NCBI GenBank assembly: GCA_007748055.1
Contig: CP036279.1
Span: forward strand, 1,922,001 to 1,986,000
DNA length: 64,000 bases
Direction: 5' to 3'
DNA from: Kolteria novifilia
GTDB taxonomy: Bacteria; Planctomycetota; Planctomycetia; Kolteriales; Kolteriaceae
Below the pieces are notes generated by a model that worked only from the letters and a program-made list of their open reading frames with translations, was not told where the DNA came from and did no database searches. Below are positions 9,353-18,614 of the stretch, one piece after another (position 1 is the stretch's first letter; each line of letters begins with the position of its first letter). The position numbers and the translations under genes are program-made.

Positions 9353-9509
9353 TCCGTCCTTGGGCTGAGAACCAACCCCCGCGTCGCTGTCTTCGCGAAA
9401 CAAACCGCGGAACCAACCCGCTCCTTCGGTGTTTCATTCGATGGGGTTGAAGATCGTGTCGTGGATTGGCTCTGGTGCCACGCGACGAAACGAACAGAAG
9501 GGGACTCGG

Positions 9510-10082
9510 ATGAAGAGCGTGGCGTTAGCGACGGTGGCTTCGTTGGTGGTGGTCGGAAGTGCTTGGGCCGGACCTGGTCAAGCCAAGGGCAAGGGAGCGG
9601 GCAAGGCGGCCGATCGCGAGGAGTCGCGTCAGCAATCGGCGCTGCAGGCATTCAAGACCGCCGATGCCGACAACAACGGCTTCCTCTCCGAGTCCGAGTT
9701 TCCCAACGCGATGCGGGCCTTGCGCGAAGCCCGGAGCAGTCGCCAGGGGCAGCGTGGCCAGCGAGATGGAGCATCCGAGAAGGGACAGGGCAAAGGGGCC
9801 GGCAAGGCGCAAGGCAAAGGCGCCGGGAAGGGGCAAGGCAAAGGAGCGGGCAAGAGCCAGCGTCGTGGTGCCGGCAAGGCCTCTCAGAAGGGGGCCGGCG
9901 GGCGAGGCAATCGCCCCAACCCCGATGCTGACAACGATGGGCAAGTGAGCAAGGACGAGTTCATGCAGTTCGTCGACTCGATGCGCGAGCGGTTCCGCAA
10001 TCGCGAGGATGCTCAACGTCCTCGCGGCGCCGGCGGCCAGGGTCGAGGCGCGTCGAAGAAGGGCAAGTCGGCCGACAACTGA
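9510..10082 (+). CDS. Secreted EF-hand protein with GKGAGK repeats
   Basis: This 190-residue protein has a signal peptide (MKSVALATVASLVVVGSAWA, cleavage after AWA). Two canonical EF-hand loops follow: DADNNGFLSESEF near residue 50 and DADNDGQVSKDEF near residue 145. Both have Asp at positions 1, 3 and 5 (or Asn) and Glu at 12, so calcium binding is likely. Between them lies a low-complexity stretch built on GKGAGK, giving a strongly basic linker. Secreted EF-hand proteins of this sort are common in Planctomycetota. I chose the ATG at 9510 because the signal peptide begins there; the frame opens at 9429 but the extra residues look non-coding. Confidence 0.85.
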   Translation: MKSVALATVASLVVVGSAWAGPGQAKGKGAGKAADREESRQQSALQAFKTADADNNGFLSESEFPNAMRALREARSSRQGQRGQRDGASEKGQGKGAGKAQGKGAGKGQGKGAGKSQRRGAGKASQKGAGGRGNRPNPDADNDGQVSKDEFMQFVDSMRERFRNREDAQRPRGAGGQGRGASKKGKSADN

Positions 10083-10158
10083 TCGTGCGACGGTCGGGGG
10101 TTGCTGGCTGACGAGCGGCCAGTGGTCCATTTAGGCCTAAGTGTCAAGCTCTAAGCTT

Positions 10159-10361
10159 CCCCTCTCCCTGCGGGAGAGTGAGCCTCTTGTTCCCCTCTCC
10201 CTGTGGGAGAGTGAGCCTCTTGTTCCCCTCTCCCTGTGGGAGAGTGAGCCTCTTGTTCCCCTCTCCCTGTGGGAGAGTGAGCCTCTTGTTCCCCTCTCCC
10301 TGTGGGAGAGTGAGCCTCTTGTTCCCCTCTCCCTGTGGGAGAGGGGTTAGGGGTGAGGGGG
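10159..10361. repeat. 33-bp tandem hairpin repeat
   Basis: Five 33-bp units start at 10159, 10192, 10225, 10258 and 10291, and a sixth variant at 10324 ends in GGGTTAGGGGTGAGGGGG. Each unit has the hairpin CTCTCCC-n3-GGGAGAG. Because 33 is divisible by three, both strands stay open as 11-residue repeats, but these frames have no start context or protein-like composition and are not called as genes. Confidence 0.9.
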
Positions 10362-10417
10362 TTCGTCTTCACGAATCACCCTTGATTTTCCGAGCCGGAC
10401 TCTCCCTCACCGGGTGC

Positions 10418-10440
10418 CACTGGTTGCTTGTCAGCCAGTG
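10418..10440. repeat. Short inverted repeat CACTGG-n11-CCAGTG
   Basis: CACTGG and CCAGTG flank an 11-nt spacer containing TTGCTTGTCAG. A related sequence (GCTGGCTGACGAGCGGCCAG) lies at about 10103-10122. The layout resembles GCACCGGT-TGCTTCGCT-ACCGGTGC in the 215-bp array. This looks like another dispersed REP-like element. Confidence 0.5.
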
Positions 10441-10517
10441 CCAATGGAACAGGATTGCACGAACACCAACGTTGGAACCACCCCCAGTTCGGACGGCATC
10501 GACGCTCGCTGCGTGCC

Positions 10518-11951
10518 TCACTCCTTGGTGATCAGCGGAGGGAGACCGAGACTGGCTCGGTATTCCGCCAAGAACTCGCTCAAACCAGGTTTCAACAGTT
10601 CCGTCCAGGCGCTCTCGGCTTTCGCGAGGGCCTTCTCGGGCGACGACTTTCCCGCGAGAGCCTCTTGAAGAGCCTGCCCGAGGGCGGACTGCAACTCGGC
10701 GGAGCGAGTCGTTCGCAAGTCGGCGACCCAGTTGTCCGCCGAGAAACCGCTGCGAATCAACTCGAACAGTTCCCCCACCGTCCGGTTGGAGAGGCCAAAT
10801 CCCCGAAATCGGCCGGGCTCGGTCAAGAGCGTCGGCTCCATCGGAAGAATGCCTCGGCGACTCGCCTGCACTAGATACGCACTCTCCTTGGGATCGGTGA
10901 GAAACCCGAGCAGTCGATCGTTGGCATCACTCGGTTGGTCGGCTCGCTGCGCGAGGTACCATCCTGTCGTGGCGAAGTGGACCGGCCGATTGACCTTCTC
11001 GCCCGGGAGTGCTTGGCCCGTGTCGATCGCGTAGACGGTGCGAGAGCCGGGAAGAGAGGCCACCGCGATCGAGGCATCCCACTGCTCCGAGCGGGGTTTT
11101 CCGTCGGCGATCGTTGGTGGCAGCGTCGACAACAGCATCGCGGCCTGGCCGTCGCGGAAGAGTTCACGTGCGCGCGTGTCCGAGATCTCCGTACCGTCGG
11201 CGGCGGGCGAGTAGCTCTTCGCGGCGATCCATTCGGAGAGGGCTCGTACGAAGCCAGGCGTCGTCAATCGCGGCGCCCCCGTTTCGGAGTCGACGATGAA
11301 ACTGCTCCACTTCTCCGCCTTGGCGTACGCGGCCGCTCGAGCGAGGTAGTTGCGATTTGCCTCGAGGGAGCCATCCATCGCCTCGACGCAGCCGTACGCG
11401 ACTTCGGGACGGTTCTTGAAGAACGTCGCCAGCGTGAGGAAATCCCCCCAGGTCTCCGGTGGCGCGAGGCTCTTGCCGGTCTGTTCCCTGAAGGTCGCCT
11501 CAAGATCCTCGTTCTCGAAGAGATCGCGACGATACCAGAGCAAGAGACGATCGGTCGCGAGTGGCACGGCGACCGCCTTGTCGCGGAAGCGGTCGAAGAC
11601 GAGCCGGTACTTCGCGGGGAACTGGGTCGCTTTGGCCAACTTCTCGGGAATGGTGATGTTCGGGGTGGTTGGCAGTTCGGTTCCACCCAGCACGATCAGT
11701 TCGCTCGGTGATTCCCGGTCGGATGTGAAGCGGACTTCGGATCCCGTTTGCGCTTCCCACTCCGAGAGACGTAGTTGCAGCGCGCCGCTTAGCGGCGAAT
11801 CCTCGGCGAGAGTGACGGTGAAGACCTGTCCCTTCAAGTCTTCCAGCGATTGCTCGGCCGGTGGCGCCGACTGGTCGCAACCTCCGAGGGCCAACATGGT
11901 GGTCGCCGTCAGCATGAGGATGCCAACGGGGTGAGCGAACTTGCTGCTCAT
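10518..11951 (-). CDS. Extracellular solute-binding lipoprotein (ABC type)
   Basis: This 477-residue lipoprotein starts at ATG 11951, giving a signal peptide with lipobox LALGGC. The mature part resembles family-1 ABC solute-binding proteins: FTVTLAEDSPLSGALQLRLSEWE, a segment DKAVAVPLATDRLLLWYRRDLF and a C-terminal ATTGWYLAQRA region. Such proteins deliver sugars or other small solutes to an ABC importer, but no permease or ATPase gene is nearby. It overlaps the MOSC gene upstream by four bases (ATGA), so the two are probably translated together. The ligand is unknown, and a non-transport role is possible because of the orphan context. Confidence 0.8.
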   Translation of the reverse strand: MSSKFAHPVGILMLTATTMLALGGCDQSAPPAEQSLEDLKGQVFTVTLAEDSPLSGALQLRLSEWEAQTGSEVRFTSDRESPSELIVLGGTELPTTPNITIPEKLAKATQFPAKYRLVFDRFRDKAVAVPLATDRLLLWYRRDLFENEDLEATFREQTGKSLAPPETWGDFLTLATFFKNRPEVAYGCVEAMDGSLEANRNYLARAAAYAKAEKWSSFIVDSETGAPRLTTPGFVRALSEWIAAKSYSPAADGTEISDTRARELFRDGQAAMLLSTLPPTIADGKPRSEQWDASIAVASLPGSRTVYAIDTGQALPGEKVNRPVHFATTGWYLAQRADQPSDANDRLLGFLTDPKESAYLVQASRRGILPMEPTLLTEPGRFRGFGLSNRTVGELFELIRSGFSADNWVADLRTTRSAELQSALGQALQEALAGKSSPEKALAKAESAWTELLKPGLSEFLAEYRASLGLPPLITKE

Positions 11952-12460
11952 GCATCGATCTCCAGCGATTGTTCCGGACGGACCGCATCTCCAACCCGAA
12001 TCGGGCCACCCTCGAGGACGACCGCGGTGATTCCGCCGTGTCCACGGGTCGCCTGATACCCCCCTTTGCCGAGGGTCTCCTCCATTCGCGAGCAGGGAGC
12101 GCAAAGGCCGGTACCTTCGAGAAGGGTCTCGCCGATACGAAACCGCAGTGACTTCAACGACAGTAGATTGATTCCCGACACGACGATGTTGCGGCGAAGC
12201 TGTTCCGGGGAAACGTCGGGCTGTCCGATCAGGGAAGCGATCGCGGCGAGGTGTTCGTGCTGAATGAGCGTCACTTGGCGTTTGGAGCGGCCACTGGTGG
12301 CGTGATGATCGCCTTGGATGCCGGTTCCTTCCTCGAGCAGGACGTCCGCGCACGACTCGATCGTCGCCCGTCGCGTCGCGCTGCGACCGATCCACTCGAC
12401 GCGTCCCGGCTGGGAGAATCGCGTCATCAGTTGCCGAATGTTGCTTGCCGGTTCACTCAT
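11948..12460 (-). CDS. MOSC domain protein
   Basis: This is a stand-alone MOSC (molybdenum cofactor sulfurase C-terminal) domain of 170 residues. Visible family features are GTGIQGDHHA, the strand QVTLIQHEHLAAIA, RRNIVVSGINLLSL and a conserved Cys in GLCAPCSRMEE. MOSC proteins bind a molybdenum cofactor or handle sulfur and N-hydroxylated substrates. I chose ATG 12460 because the frame upstream to 12556 has no family similarity. It is divergent from the aldehyde dehydrogenase and is the first gene of a two-gene unit with the solute-binding lipoprotein. Whether it serves the sulfite oxidase at 52652 is speculative given the distance. Confidence 0.85.
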   Translation of the reverse strand: MSEPASNIRQLMTRFSQPGRVEWIGRSATRRATIESCADVLLEEGTGIQGDHHATSGRSKRQVTLIQHEHLAAIASLIGQPDVSPEQLRRNIVVSGINLLSLKSLRFRIGETLLEGTGLCAPCSRMEETLGKGGYQATRGHGGITAVVLEGGPIRVGDAVRPEQSLEIDA

Positions 12461-12556
12461 GGATTCCAGGTTCACTTGATCGTTGAGGCCCGCGTCCCAA
12501 GCCCGTCTCTCACGTTGCCAGGACGACGGCGCCGTCGTGTTCGTACCCATTCCCAC

Positions 12557-12586
12557 GTGATGGGCCCCCCCGTGGAGAGGTATAAT
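12557..12586 (+). promoter_or_regulatory. Candidate promoter of aldehyde dehydrogenase gene
   Basis: A perfect TATAAT lies at 12581-12586. The best upstream hexamer is GTGATG (12557-12562), a weak -35 match at 18-bp spacing. The element would give a leader of about 105 nt before the ATG at 12698. Confidence 0.45.
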
Positions 12587-12697
12587 ACATCAGCGTGTGG
12601 GCGTCGGTCACTTCTGGACGCCGATCTTCCCTTCTTTGTGCCGTTCATTCGAGAGAATCAACGACAGGTACGCTTCTTCACCACACGGGAGCGATCC

Positions 12698-14215
12698 ATG
12701 CTGGATAGATTGCTTTCCACTCTCGGACTCGTTCCAGAATCCCTTTATTCCAGGGGCGCCCCGGCTCACGGTCACGAGTTCCCGTCGATCAATCCGACGA
12801 CCGGCGAAGAACTGGCGACCGTCCGTCTTCACACCCGTGAGGACTATGGTCATCTCGTCGACCGCGCCCAGGAAGGATTCCGCGCTTGGCGTCGTCTCCC
12901 CGCACCAGTACGAGGGGAAGTGGTCCGAAAGTTCGGAATGTCCCTTCGAGCGATGAAAGTTCCTTTGGCCAAGCTGCTGACCCTCGAGATGGGCAAGCCG
13001 ATCTCCGAGTCCGAGGGCGAGGTCCAAGAGATGATCGACATGTGCGACTTCGCTGTCGGCCTGTCGCGGCAACTCCACGGACTGACGATCGCCAGCGAGC
13101 GTCCGCTTCATCGACTGATGGAGCAGTGGCACCCGCTTGGTCCGATCGGGATCATCACGGCGTTCAATTTTCCGGTCGCGGTTTGGGCCTGGAATGCGGC
13201 GCTGGCCGCGGTCTGTGGCGACACGATGATCTGGAAACCGTCTCCCGAAACACCGCTCACGTCCCTCGCGGTCGCCCGGCTGGTCGATCAGATCTGCGTC
13301 GACGCGGGGATTGAGAACGTCTTTCTGCTCTGTCTCGGGGATGCCGAGGAGATTGGGGAGACGATGATCGCCGACCGGCGGCTGCCCTTGATTTCCGCGA
13401 CCGGCAGCACGCGCATGGGGGCTCGCGTGGGCGAGGTCGTCGCGCGACGTCTCGGCCGTTCTCTCTTGGAACTGGGAGGCAACAACGCCGCGATCGTCGC
13501 CCCCTCGGCCGATTTGGAGTTGGCGTTGCGAGCGATTCTCTTCGCCGCGGTCGGGACGGCGGGGCAGCGGTGCACGACGCTTCGTCGACTTCTCGTACAC
13601 GAGTCGCTTCTCGACGCGTTCCTCCCGAGGCTTGTCGCCGCTTATCGCTCGATCCCGATTGGCGATCCGATGCAACCGGGTCACTTGATGGGCCCGCTCG
13701 TCAACGAAGCCGCTTGCGAGGCGATGGCGAACTCGCTCATGCATGTGCGGGAACAGGGGGGAGAGGTGCTCGTCGGCGGCGGACGCCGCGAGGGGGGCGG
13801 TTTTTTCGTCGAGCCCGCCATTGTTCGCGTGCCCAACAACCTCCCGGTCGTCCGGCACGAGACCTTCGCGCCCATCCTCTACGTGATGAGCTACCGGTCG
13901 CTCGACGAGGCGATCGCGCTGCAAAACGGCGTCTCCCAAGGGCTCTCGTCGTCGATTTTCACCCGAGACGTGATCGAATCGGAGGCTTTCCTCTCCGCGG
14001 TGGGCAGTGACTGCGGGATCGCCAATGTCAACATCGGCACCTCCGGGGCGGAGATCGGTGGCGCGTTTGGAGGGGAAAAGGAGACCGGCGGCGGCCGCGA
14101 GGCCGGCTCGGATGCCTGGAAAGCCTACATGCGGCGGCAGACGTGCACGATCAACTACGGCAGCGAACTACCGCTCGCCCAAGGGGTCGAGTTCCACCTT
14201 CCGGAATCGACGTAG
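12698..14215 (+). CDS. Aldehyde dehydrogenase, ALDH7 (piperideine-6-carboxylate dehydrogenase)-like
   Basis: This NAD(P)-dependent aldehyde dehydrogenase has 505 residues. The catalytic glutamate is E258 in LLELGGNNAAIV and the nucleophile is C292 in GTAGQRCTTLRR. The closing region (GTSGAEIGGAFGGEKETGGG and later TCTINYGSELPLAQGVEF) is typical of the ALDH7/antiquitin group, which oxidises alpha-aminoadipic semialdehyde (piperideine-6-carboxylate) in lysine catabolism. No other lysine catabolism gene is nearby, so the substrate is inferred from the family only. I chose the ATG at 12698 because the protein then starts at the usual family position; the frame stays open upstream to 12251, antisense to the MOSC gene. 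Confidence 0.9.
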   Translation: MLDRLLSTLGLVPESLYSRGAPAHGHEFPSINPTTGEELATVRLHTREDYGHLVDRAQEGFRAWRRLPAPVRGEVVRKFGMSLRAMKVPLAKLLTLEMGKPISESEGEVQEMIDMCDFAVGLSRQLHGLTIASERPLHRLMEQWHPLGPIGIITAFNFPVAVWAWNAALAAVCGDTMIWKPSPETPLTSLAVARLVDQICVDAGIENVFLLCLGDAEEIGETMIADRRLPLISATGSTRMGARVGEVVARRLGRSLLELGGNNAAIVAPSADLELALRAILFAAVGTAGQRCTTLRRLLVHESLLDAFLPRLVAAYRSIPIGDPMQPGHLMGPLVNEAACEAMANSLMHVREQGGEVLVGGGRREGGGFFVEPAIVRVPNNLPVVRHETFAPILYVMSYRSLDEAIALQNGVSQGLSSSIFTRDVIESEAFLSAVGSDCGIANVNIGTSGAEIGGAFGGEKETGGGREAGSDAWKAYMRRQTCTINYGSELPLAQGVEFHLPEST

Positions 14216-14294
14216 CGCGGCGTGGGTCGATCTATCGCGGGGGTTGCGTCCAGCCGCCAGTGTCGCCCGCATGACGTAAGAGCGTGGCCGACCG

Positions 14295-17200
14295 CTACGC
14301 GGCTCCCTCGGCTTGCTCGGCGACATCGGAAGACTCGAACGGCATCGGCTCGATCTGGTCGTAATCGCCGAGCTTCCAAACCATCTCGCAATAGCGATGA
14401 ACGTCGAGCATCGTTAGGGTCTGGATGGCGCGCAGTCCGATGAGCTGGTCGCTCCAGAGGTCGGTCCTCCGGATGATCGACGCCAGTCGCGAGCGCAAGA
14501 CCTCGACGGGATCATCACCTCCCTGATCGAGCGCGATCTTGACCCAACCCTTCACCTCCGAGCGGTGCTTCTTCAGGCAGCGTTTCACCCGTTTGCGGAA
14601 CGCTTCGTCGCCTTTGGGGAAGCATGCCAGTTCGAAGAGCCCGTCCAGCTTGCGCGACCGTTTCGGCGGGAGGTACCAGCCGTTGCGCTTGCCGGCGACG
14701 CGATCGGGGAGACGCCACGGCAACCGGTCGCCGTCGTTGGTCGGATCGGAGAGTTCGACCATGATCCGTCGCAAGCCGTCGATCGCGCTGGCCAGCGAGT
14801 AGATATCGTCGAAGTCGATCACAAAGGCGGTCACGACCGCGCGGGTCACCTCGGCGCTGCGATCGACGAGATGGGGAGCATGTCGCTGGAGATAGGTCGG
14901 CAACTGGTCATGATTGCAGCCATACTCGCGAAGCCAGTCGTGAATCCAGCGTAAACGTCGTTGATGCTCGCGCCGTAGTCGTTCAGCCACGAGGCGGTCG
15001 CGCCGGCTCGCTTCGATGAAGTCGAGATCCTTGTCGAGCGTCGACTCCATCTCCCGTTCGATCGGGACATCGGGCAAGTCGAGGCCGACATACTCGATGT
15101 CGAACCGCGAGCGAAGCCAAAGCGACTCCATGAAGACCGGTTTGCGCATGCGATGAATCTTGCGTTTGGCGACCCCGAAGCTGTCGACGCGCTTGATCGT
15201 TCGGCCGTCCAGACGTGGGTCGAGCGTGTCGACGATGACGCGCGTGAGCCGTCTTAGCAGGTAGACCAGCAGTTGCATCGTCCGCCACCAAACCCGTAGG
15301 GGCAGCACGATGACGTTGCCGCCGGAGAAGTAAGTCTCGTAGAGCTGGTAGAGGTTGAACGTCCGATCCGCGATCGGGGCTTCGTGCAGCGGGGCGGAGC
15401 GGAACGCTTGGCGGACGTTCTCCCTTCGGTCTCGTTTGAGCAGGTAGGCGACGTGATCGCCGTACTTTTCGCGAATCTGCTCGTCACGAGCCGGGTTCTC
15501 GGTGAGGAAGTCCAACGCGGTGAAGTCGAGGGTCTCGAACATTTCGTTGGCGCGTTCGTGGCGACGGAGCCGTTCCTCCTCATCGGCTTCGTTCTGAACC
15601 GAGAGCGGTTCGGGAAGCGTGACCGCTTGCGGATCGACCTCGAGTCGCTTGGCGAGCCAGCGGCGGTACTTGCGCCGGACGCGCGGCGCGGCGCATTGCA
15701 GTCGGTCGAGCGGAAGCGCCTGGCGGTTGTAGTCGACGAGCAGCTTCGCGGTGTGTTGGGCGATCATCCGCGTGATGTAGTTAAACCAAAGATAGGGCCC
15801 GCCGAAGAGACTTCCCGCTCGCCCCAAGTCGAGAGCCAACAGGCGCCGTTCGTCACGCTCGGAGCGGGCGGAGTCGCTGAGCCGGAAATTCCAAAGCGCG
15901 AGATTCCCCAAGAGCTGCGTGGTCGTCTTGGTGTCGTTGCGGTGAAAGAGCGAGCCGTCGAGGTAGTCCTCGTACAGAAATTCGACTTGCGAGACGAAGA
16001 GGCTCTCGCTCGGTTTGAGAACGCTGGTGTCCTCGGTCGCCAGTAGCGGAGCGTTCTCCCCAGGGAGATCGTCACAGGTGCGAAGCGCGATCTCCGGCCG
16101 GATCACTCGGCTACGCAGGATCGCGAAGTCCTCGTCGCGGTGACGGGCCTTGACCTGCTTGGTGTGGGAGGCGAACTGAGCCTCGACGACGCGCTCGCAA
16201 AAGTCGCTCGCTTGGTTGGCGATCTGTTGCAGCCAGACTCCCACCCGCCACAGGACGAAGCAAACCACGCCGAGCACGATCACCGGCACGCCGAGAAGTC
16301 GCTCGAGCTTTTCGACCAGTGACATGACGACGCTGGGAACCGGAACGATGCGGATGACGACGTAAAAGAGAAAGAGAGCGGCGCCGAGAATGAGCAATCG
16401 TTTGGCCGGCCGATTGGTCGCTTTCGTGATCGCCGTCCCCAGGCGATCGATGAAGATCGGGCCGGTGATCGTTCCCTGCAAGTCGGCGAAGTAGTAGCAG
16501 ACGTCCAGCATGCCGCGGAGCCCGTGGCCGAGCATGTTCGAGGCGAGGGCGGCGACCTCACTGGCGCCCTGTTGACGATTGGCGACCAACTCGCGGACGA
16601 ACGGAATGCGACGGATCAGCGGGACGTCGAGCATCTTCACGTAGCGGCTGATCGATTCGGCGAAGGGCGACCCCATCCGCTCGACAAGCTCCTCGGGCGT
16701 CATCTCGATCAGGCGATCGATAACCGCCTCGGCCCGAATGCCTTGACCGCCGGGGGGCTCGGGAGTCCCTTCGGCGACGCGCGGCGGAGGAAGCATCGCC
16801 ACCCGCGTCCGCAACCAGTTCATCCGATCGTCGAGCAACGTGAGCTGGTCCTCGAGTTCGAGTTCGTCATAGACCGACGTCGCTTGTTGTTGGTAATAGT
16901 CCCGGATCCGTTGCAGTCGCCAGCGATAGGGGCAGGGCTCCTCGTGCGTGAGGTTCGGCTCGAAGAGGATGATGTTTCGGTTGAGCAGCCACGCGTGCCG
17001 ACGCACCAACTGATCGGCGGCGCGCAGGGTGAAGGCGACAAGACGGAAGAACCTCACGACCGGCAGCGCCACGCGGACATAACGCGCCACTTGCGACAGA
17101 CGCGCGAACCGGGCCAGCCGAATCAACTGCACCGCCTCCAGCGACGAGTTGCCGATGATCGTCACGGAGTGAAAGAGAAAGCCGAACGGGATGGCGGCAA

Positions 17201-18578
17201 AGAAGTCGACCAGACAGTGCCGCATGAAGTAGAGCCCGCGCCGCTCCGCCAAGGAGAGCTTCAGGAAGAACTCGCTGAGAAAGATCGAACAGATCACCAG
17301 GTCCGCGCCGGCGAAGAAGAGGATCTGCGTGTGACTCAGTCCGATGGTGCTCTCGAGAATCATCTCCAGCGAGATGACCACCGCCATCACCAAGATCAGG
17401 ACGAGGATGGTGTTCTCGAGAAAGCTCGCCGCCCGGCGACCGATCAGTTGTTCGAGCCGCAGCGAGACCCGCTTCTCCTGGCATTCGTTGCGATTGAGCC
17501 GGCGCAGCCGGTTCATGCGTCGCCGGCAGTTGCCGACCCGCTCGTCCGACTCGACTTGCTTGTCGGTCCCTTTCTCGAGGCGATCGGCCGTCGAGGCGAG
17601 AACCTCGAGATCGTCCTGGGCCATCTCGAGGACGCGCACGGCGGACGGTAGATCCCGTTCCTCCAGCGACGCGGTGATCTCGTTCGATTCGCCCTGGGCG
17701 GTGATGATGACCTCTTCCCAACTGTCGCGACGCAGGCGCGGGTCGAGGTCGAGCAGGGCCTCCTCCGCCGAACTGGCGAGTCGATGGCGGTAGGTCGAGA
17801 GCTCATGAGCCCAGCGCAGCGGTTCGTCCCAGTCCTCGGGAGTGGCCCACTGATCGGGATCGTGGGCGTCGTCGGCTTCGTCGAGCGATTGGGTGAGACT
17901 GGCGATGTCCGATTGAAGTCGCGAGAGTTGAAAACGCCGCTGCCAACGTTCGGCGGGCGTTCCCTCCTCGACCGAGAGCGAGGTCTCCTCGTGAAGCCGG
18001 CGCACGAGCAAGGCGCGCTGGAGCTGTTGGTGGCCAACGTGGAGTTGCCCGATCTTGCGTCCATCGCGACCGGAATTGGAGCTGGGAAGTTCGAGCAGGC
18101 GACGCTGAACGCGATCGAGCTCGACGCGCGCGATCTTGTCGGGTTCGGCCCGTTCCTCCTCGTCGAGGCACGCCACCACCCCGCCGATCCAATGCAGTTC
18201 GCGGCGGAACTCGTCGAAGAGGACGGCGCGCTCGAGCGGGGTGAGATCGGAGCGCCCGATGAGCTCGCCGAGGTACTCCTCGTCCTTGGCCAGTCGGTCG
18301 TTGACGAATCCGATCAGCTCGCGATGGTCGGACTCGGTCGGCTCGTGTTCGGAGAGATGGACGAAGACGGCGTCCTCGAGACCGGCGAGCGCCCGGTCGA
18401 AGATCTCACGCTCGGCGTCGGGGAGATCGATCCCGATGCCGTCGCGTTTCAGTTGACTCCCCTCGGTGATCGCGCGCGCTAGCGCGATCAGCGAAGTGGC
18501 GTCGTGATCGATCGCCAGCGCCAGCACGCGGTCGACCCACGCGGTCCGATGGGCGGCCATGCCGTCGGGACGTTCCAT
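14295..18578 (-). CDS. Giant membrane protein with isolated voltage-sensor-like domain
   Basis: This 1427-residue protein is mostly hydrophilic and Arg/Glu-rich. Residues about 384-520 form four hydrophobic segments resembling S1-S4 of ion channels: an acidic S2/S2-S3 region (LSEFFLKLSLAERRG), an S3 with LVDFFAAIPFGFLF, and an S4-like helix with Arg every third or fourth residue (IRLARFARLSQVARYVRV). No pore helix or selectivity filter follows. Instead come about 200 soluble residues, then two transmembrane segments (about 728-745 and 763-785) and a soluble tail of about 640 residues with no recognised domain. The N-terminal 380 residues look helical. It lies 36 bp downstream of the MazG-like gene and is probably co-transcribed. 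Voltage sensing is an inference; the whole protein matches no family I can name. Confidence 0.75.
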   Translation of the reverse strand: MERPDGMAAHRTAWVDRVLALAIDHDATSLIALARAITEGSQLKRDGIGIDLPDAEREIFDRALAGLEDAVFVHLSEHEPTESDHRELIGFVNDRLAKDEEYLGELIGRSDLTPLERAVLFDEFRRELHWIGGVVACLDEEERAEPDKIARVELDRVQRRLLELPSSNSGRDGRKIGQLHVGHQQLQRALLVRRLHEETSLSVEEGTPAERWQRRFQLSRLQSDIASLTQSLDEADDAHDPDQWATPEDWDEPLRWAHELSTYRHRLASSAEEALLDLDPRLRRDSWEEVIITAQGESNEITASLEERDLPSAVRVLEMAQDDLEVLASTADRLEKGTDKQVESDERVGNCRRRMNRLRRLNRNECQEKRVSLRLEQLIGRRAASFLENTILVLILVMAVVISLEMILESTIGLSHTQILFFAGADLVICSIFLSEFFLKLSLAERRGLYFMRHCLVDFFAAIPFGFLFHSVTIIGNSSLEAVQLIRLARFARLSQVARYVRVALPVVRFFRLVAFTLRAADQLVRRHAWLLNRNIILFEPNLTHEEPCPYRWRLQRIRDYYQQQATSVYDELELEDQLTLLDDRMNWLRTRVAMLPPPRVAEGTPEPPGGQGIRAEAVIDRLIEMTPEELVERMGSPFAESISRYVKMLDVPLIRRIPFVRELVANRQQGASEVAALASNMLGHGLRGMLDVCYYFADLQGTITGPIFIDRLGTAITKATNRPAKRLLILGAALFLFYVVIRIVPVPSVVMSLVEKLERLLGVPVIVLGVVCFVLWRVGVWLQQIANQASDFCERVVEAQFASHTKQVKARHRDEDFAILRSRVIRPEIALRTCDDLPGENAPLLATEDTSVLKPSESLFVSQVEFLYEDYLDGSLFHRNDTKTTTQLLGNLALWNFRLSDSARSERDERRLLALDLGRAGSLFGGPYLWFNYITRMIAQHTAKLLVDYNRQALPLDRLQCAAPRVRRKYRRWLAKRLEVDPQAVTLPEPLSVQNEADEEERLRRHERANEMFETLDFTALDFLTENPARDEQIREKYGDHVAYLLKRDRRENVRQAFRSAPLHEAPIADRTFNLYQLYETYFSGGNVIVLPLRVWWRTMQLLVYLLRRLTRVIVDTLDPRLDGRTIKRVDSFGVAKRKIHRMRKPVFMESLWLRSRFDIEYVGLDLPDVPIEREMESTLDKDLDFIEASRRDRLVAERLRREHQRRLRWIHDWLREYGCNHDQLPTYLQRHAPHLVDRSAEVTRAVVTAFVIDFDDIYSLASAIDGLRRIMVELSDPTNDGDRLPWRLPDRVAGKRNGWYLPPKRSRKLDGLFELACFPKGDEAFRKRVKRCLKKHRSEVKGWVKIALDQGGDDPVEVLRSRLASIIRRTDLWSDQLIGLRAIQTLTMLDVHRYCEMVWKLGDYDQIEPMPFESSDVAEQAEGAA

Positions 18579-18614
18579 ATCCTGGTTCCGTGGAGTTCGT
18601 GGCGACGGGACGAC

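Noticed and set aside
10141-10372. Open frames on both strands encoding 11-residue repeats
   Set aside because: They result from a 33-bp hairpin repeat whose length is a multiple of three; there is no start context or protein-like composition.
12608-13939. 443-residue minus-strand frame
   Set aside because: Antisense to the aldehyde dehydrogenase, Arg/Asp-rich and without recognisable motifs.
16524-17651. 375-residue plus-strand frame
   Set aside because: Antisense to the giant membrane protein; composition is that of a shadow frame in GC-rich DNA.
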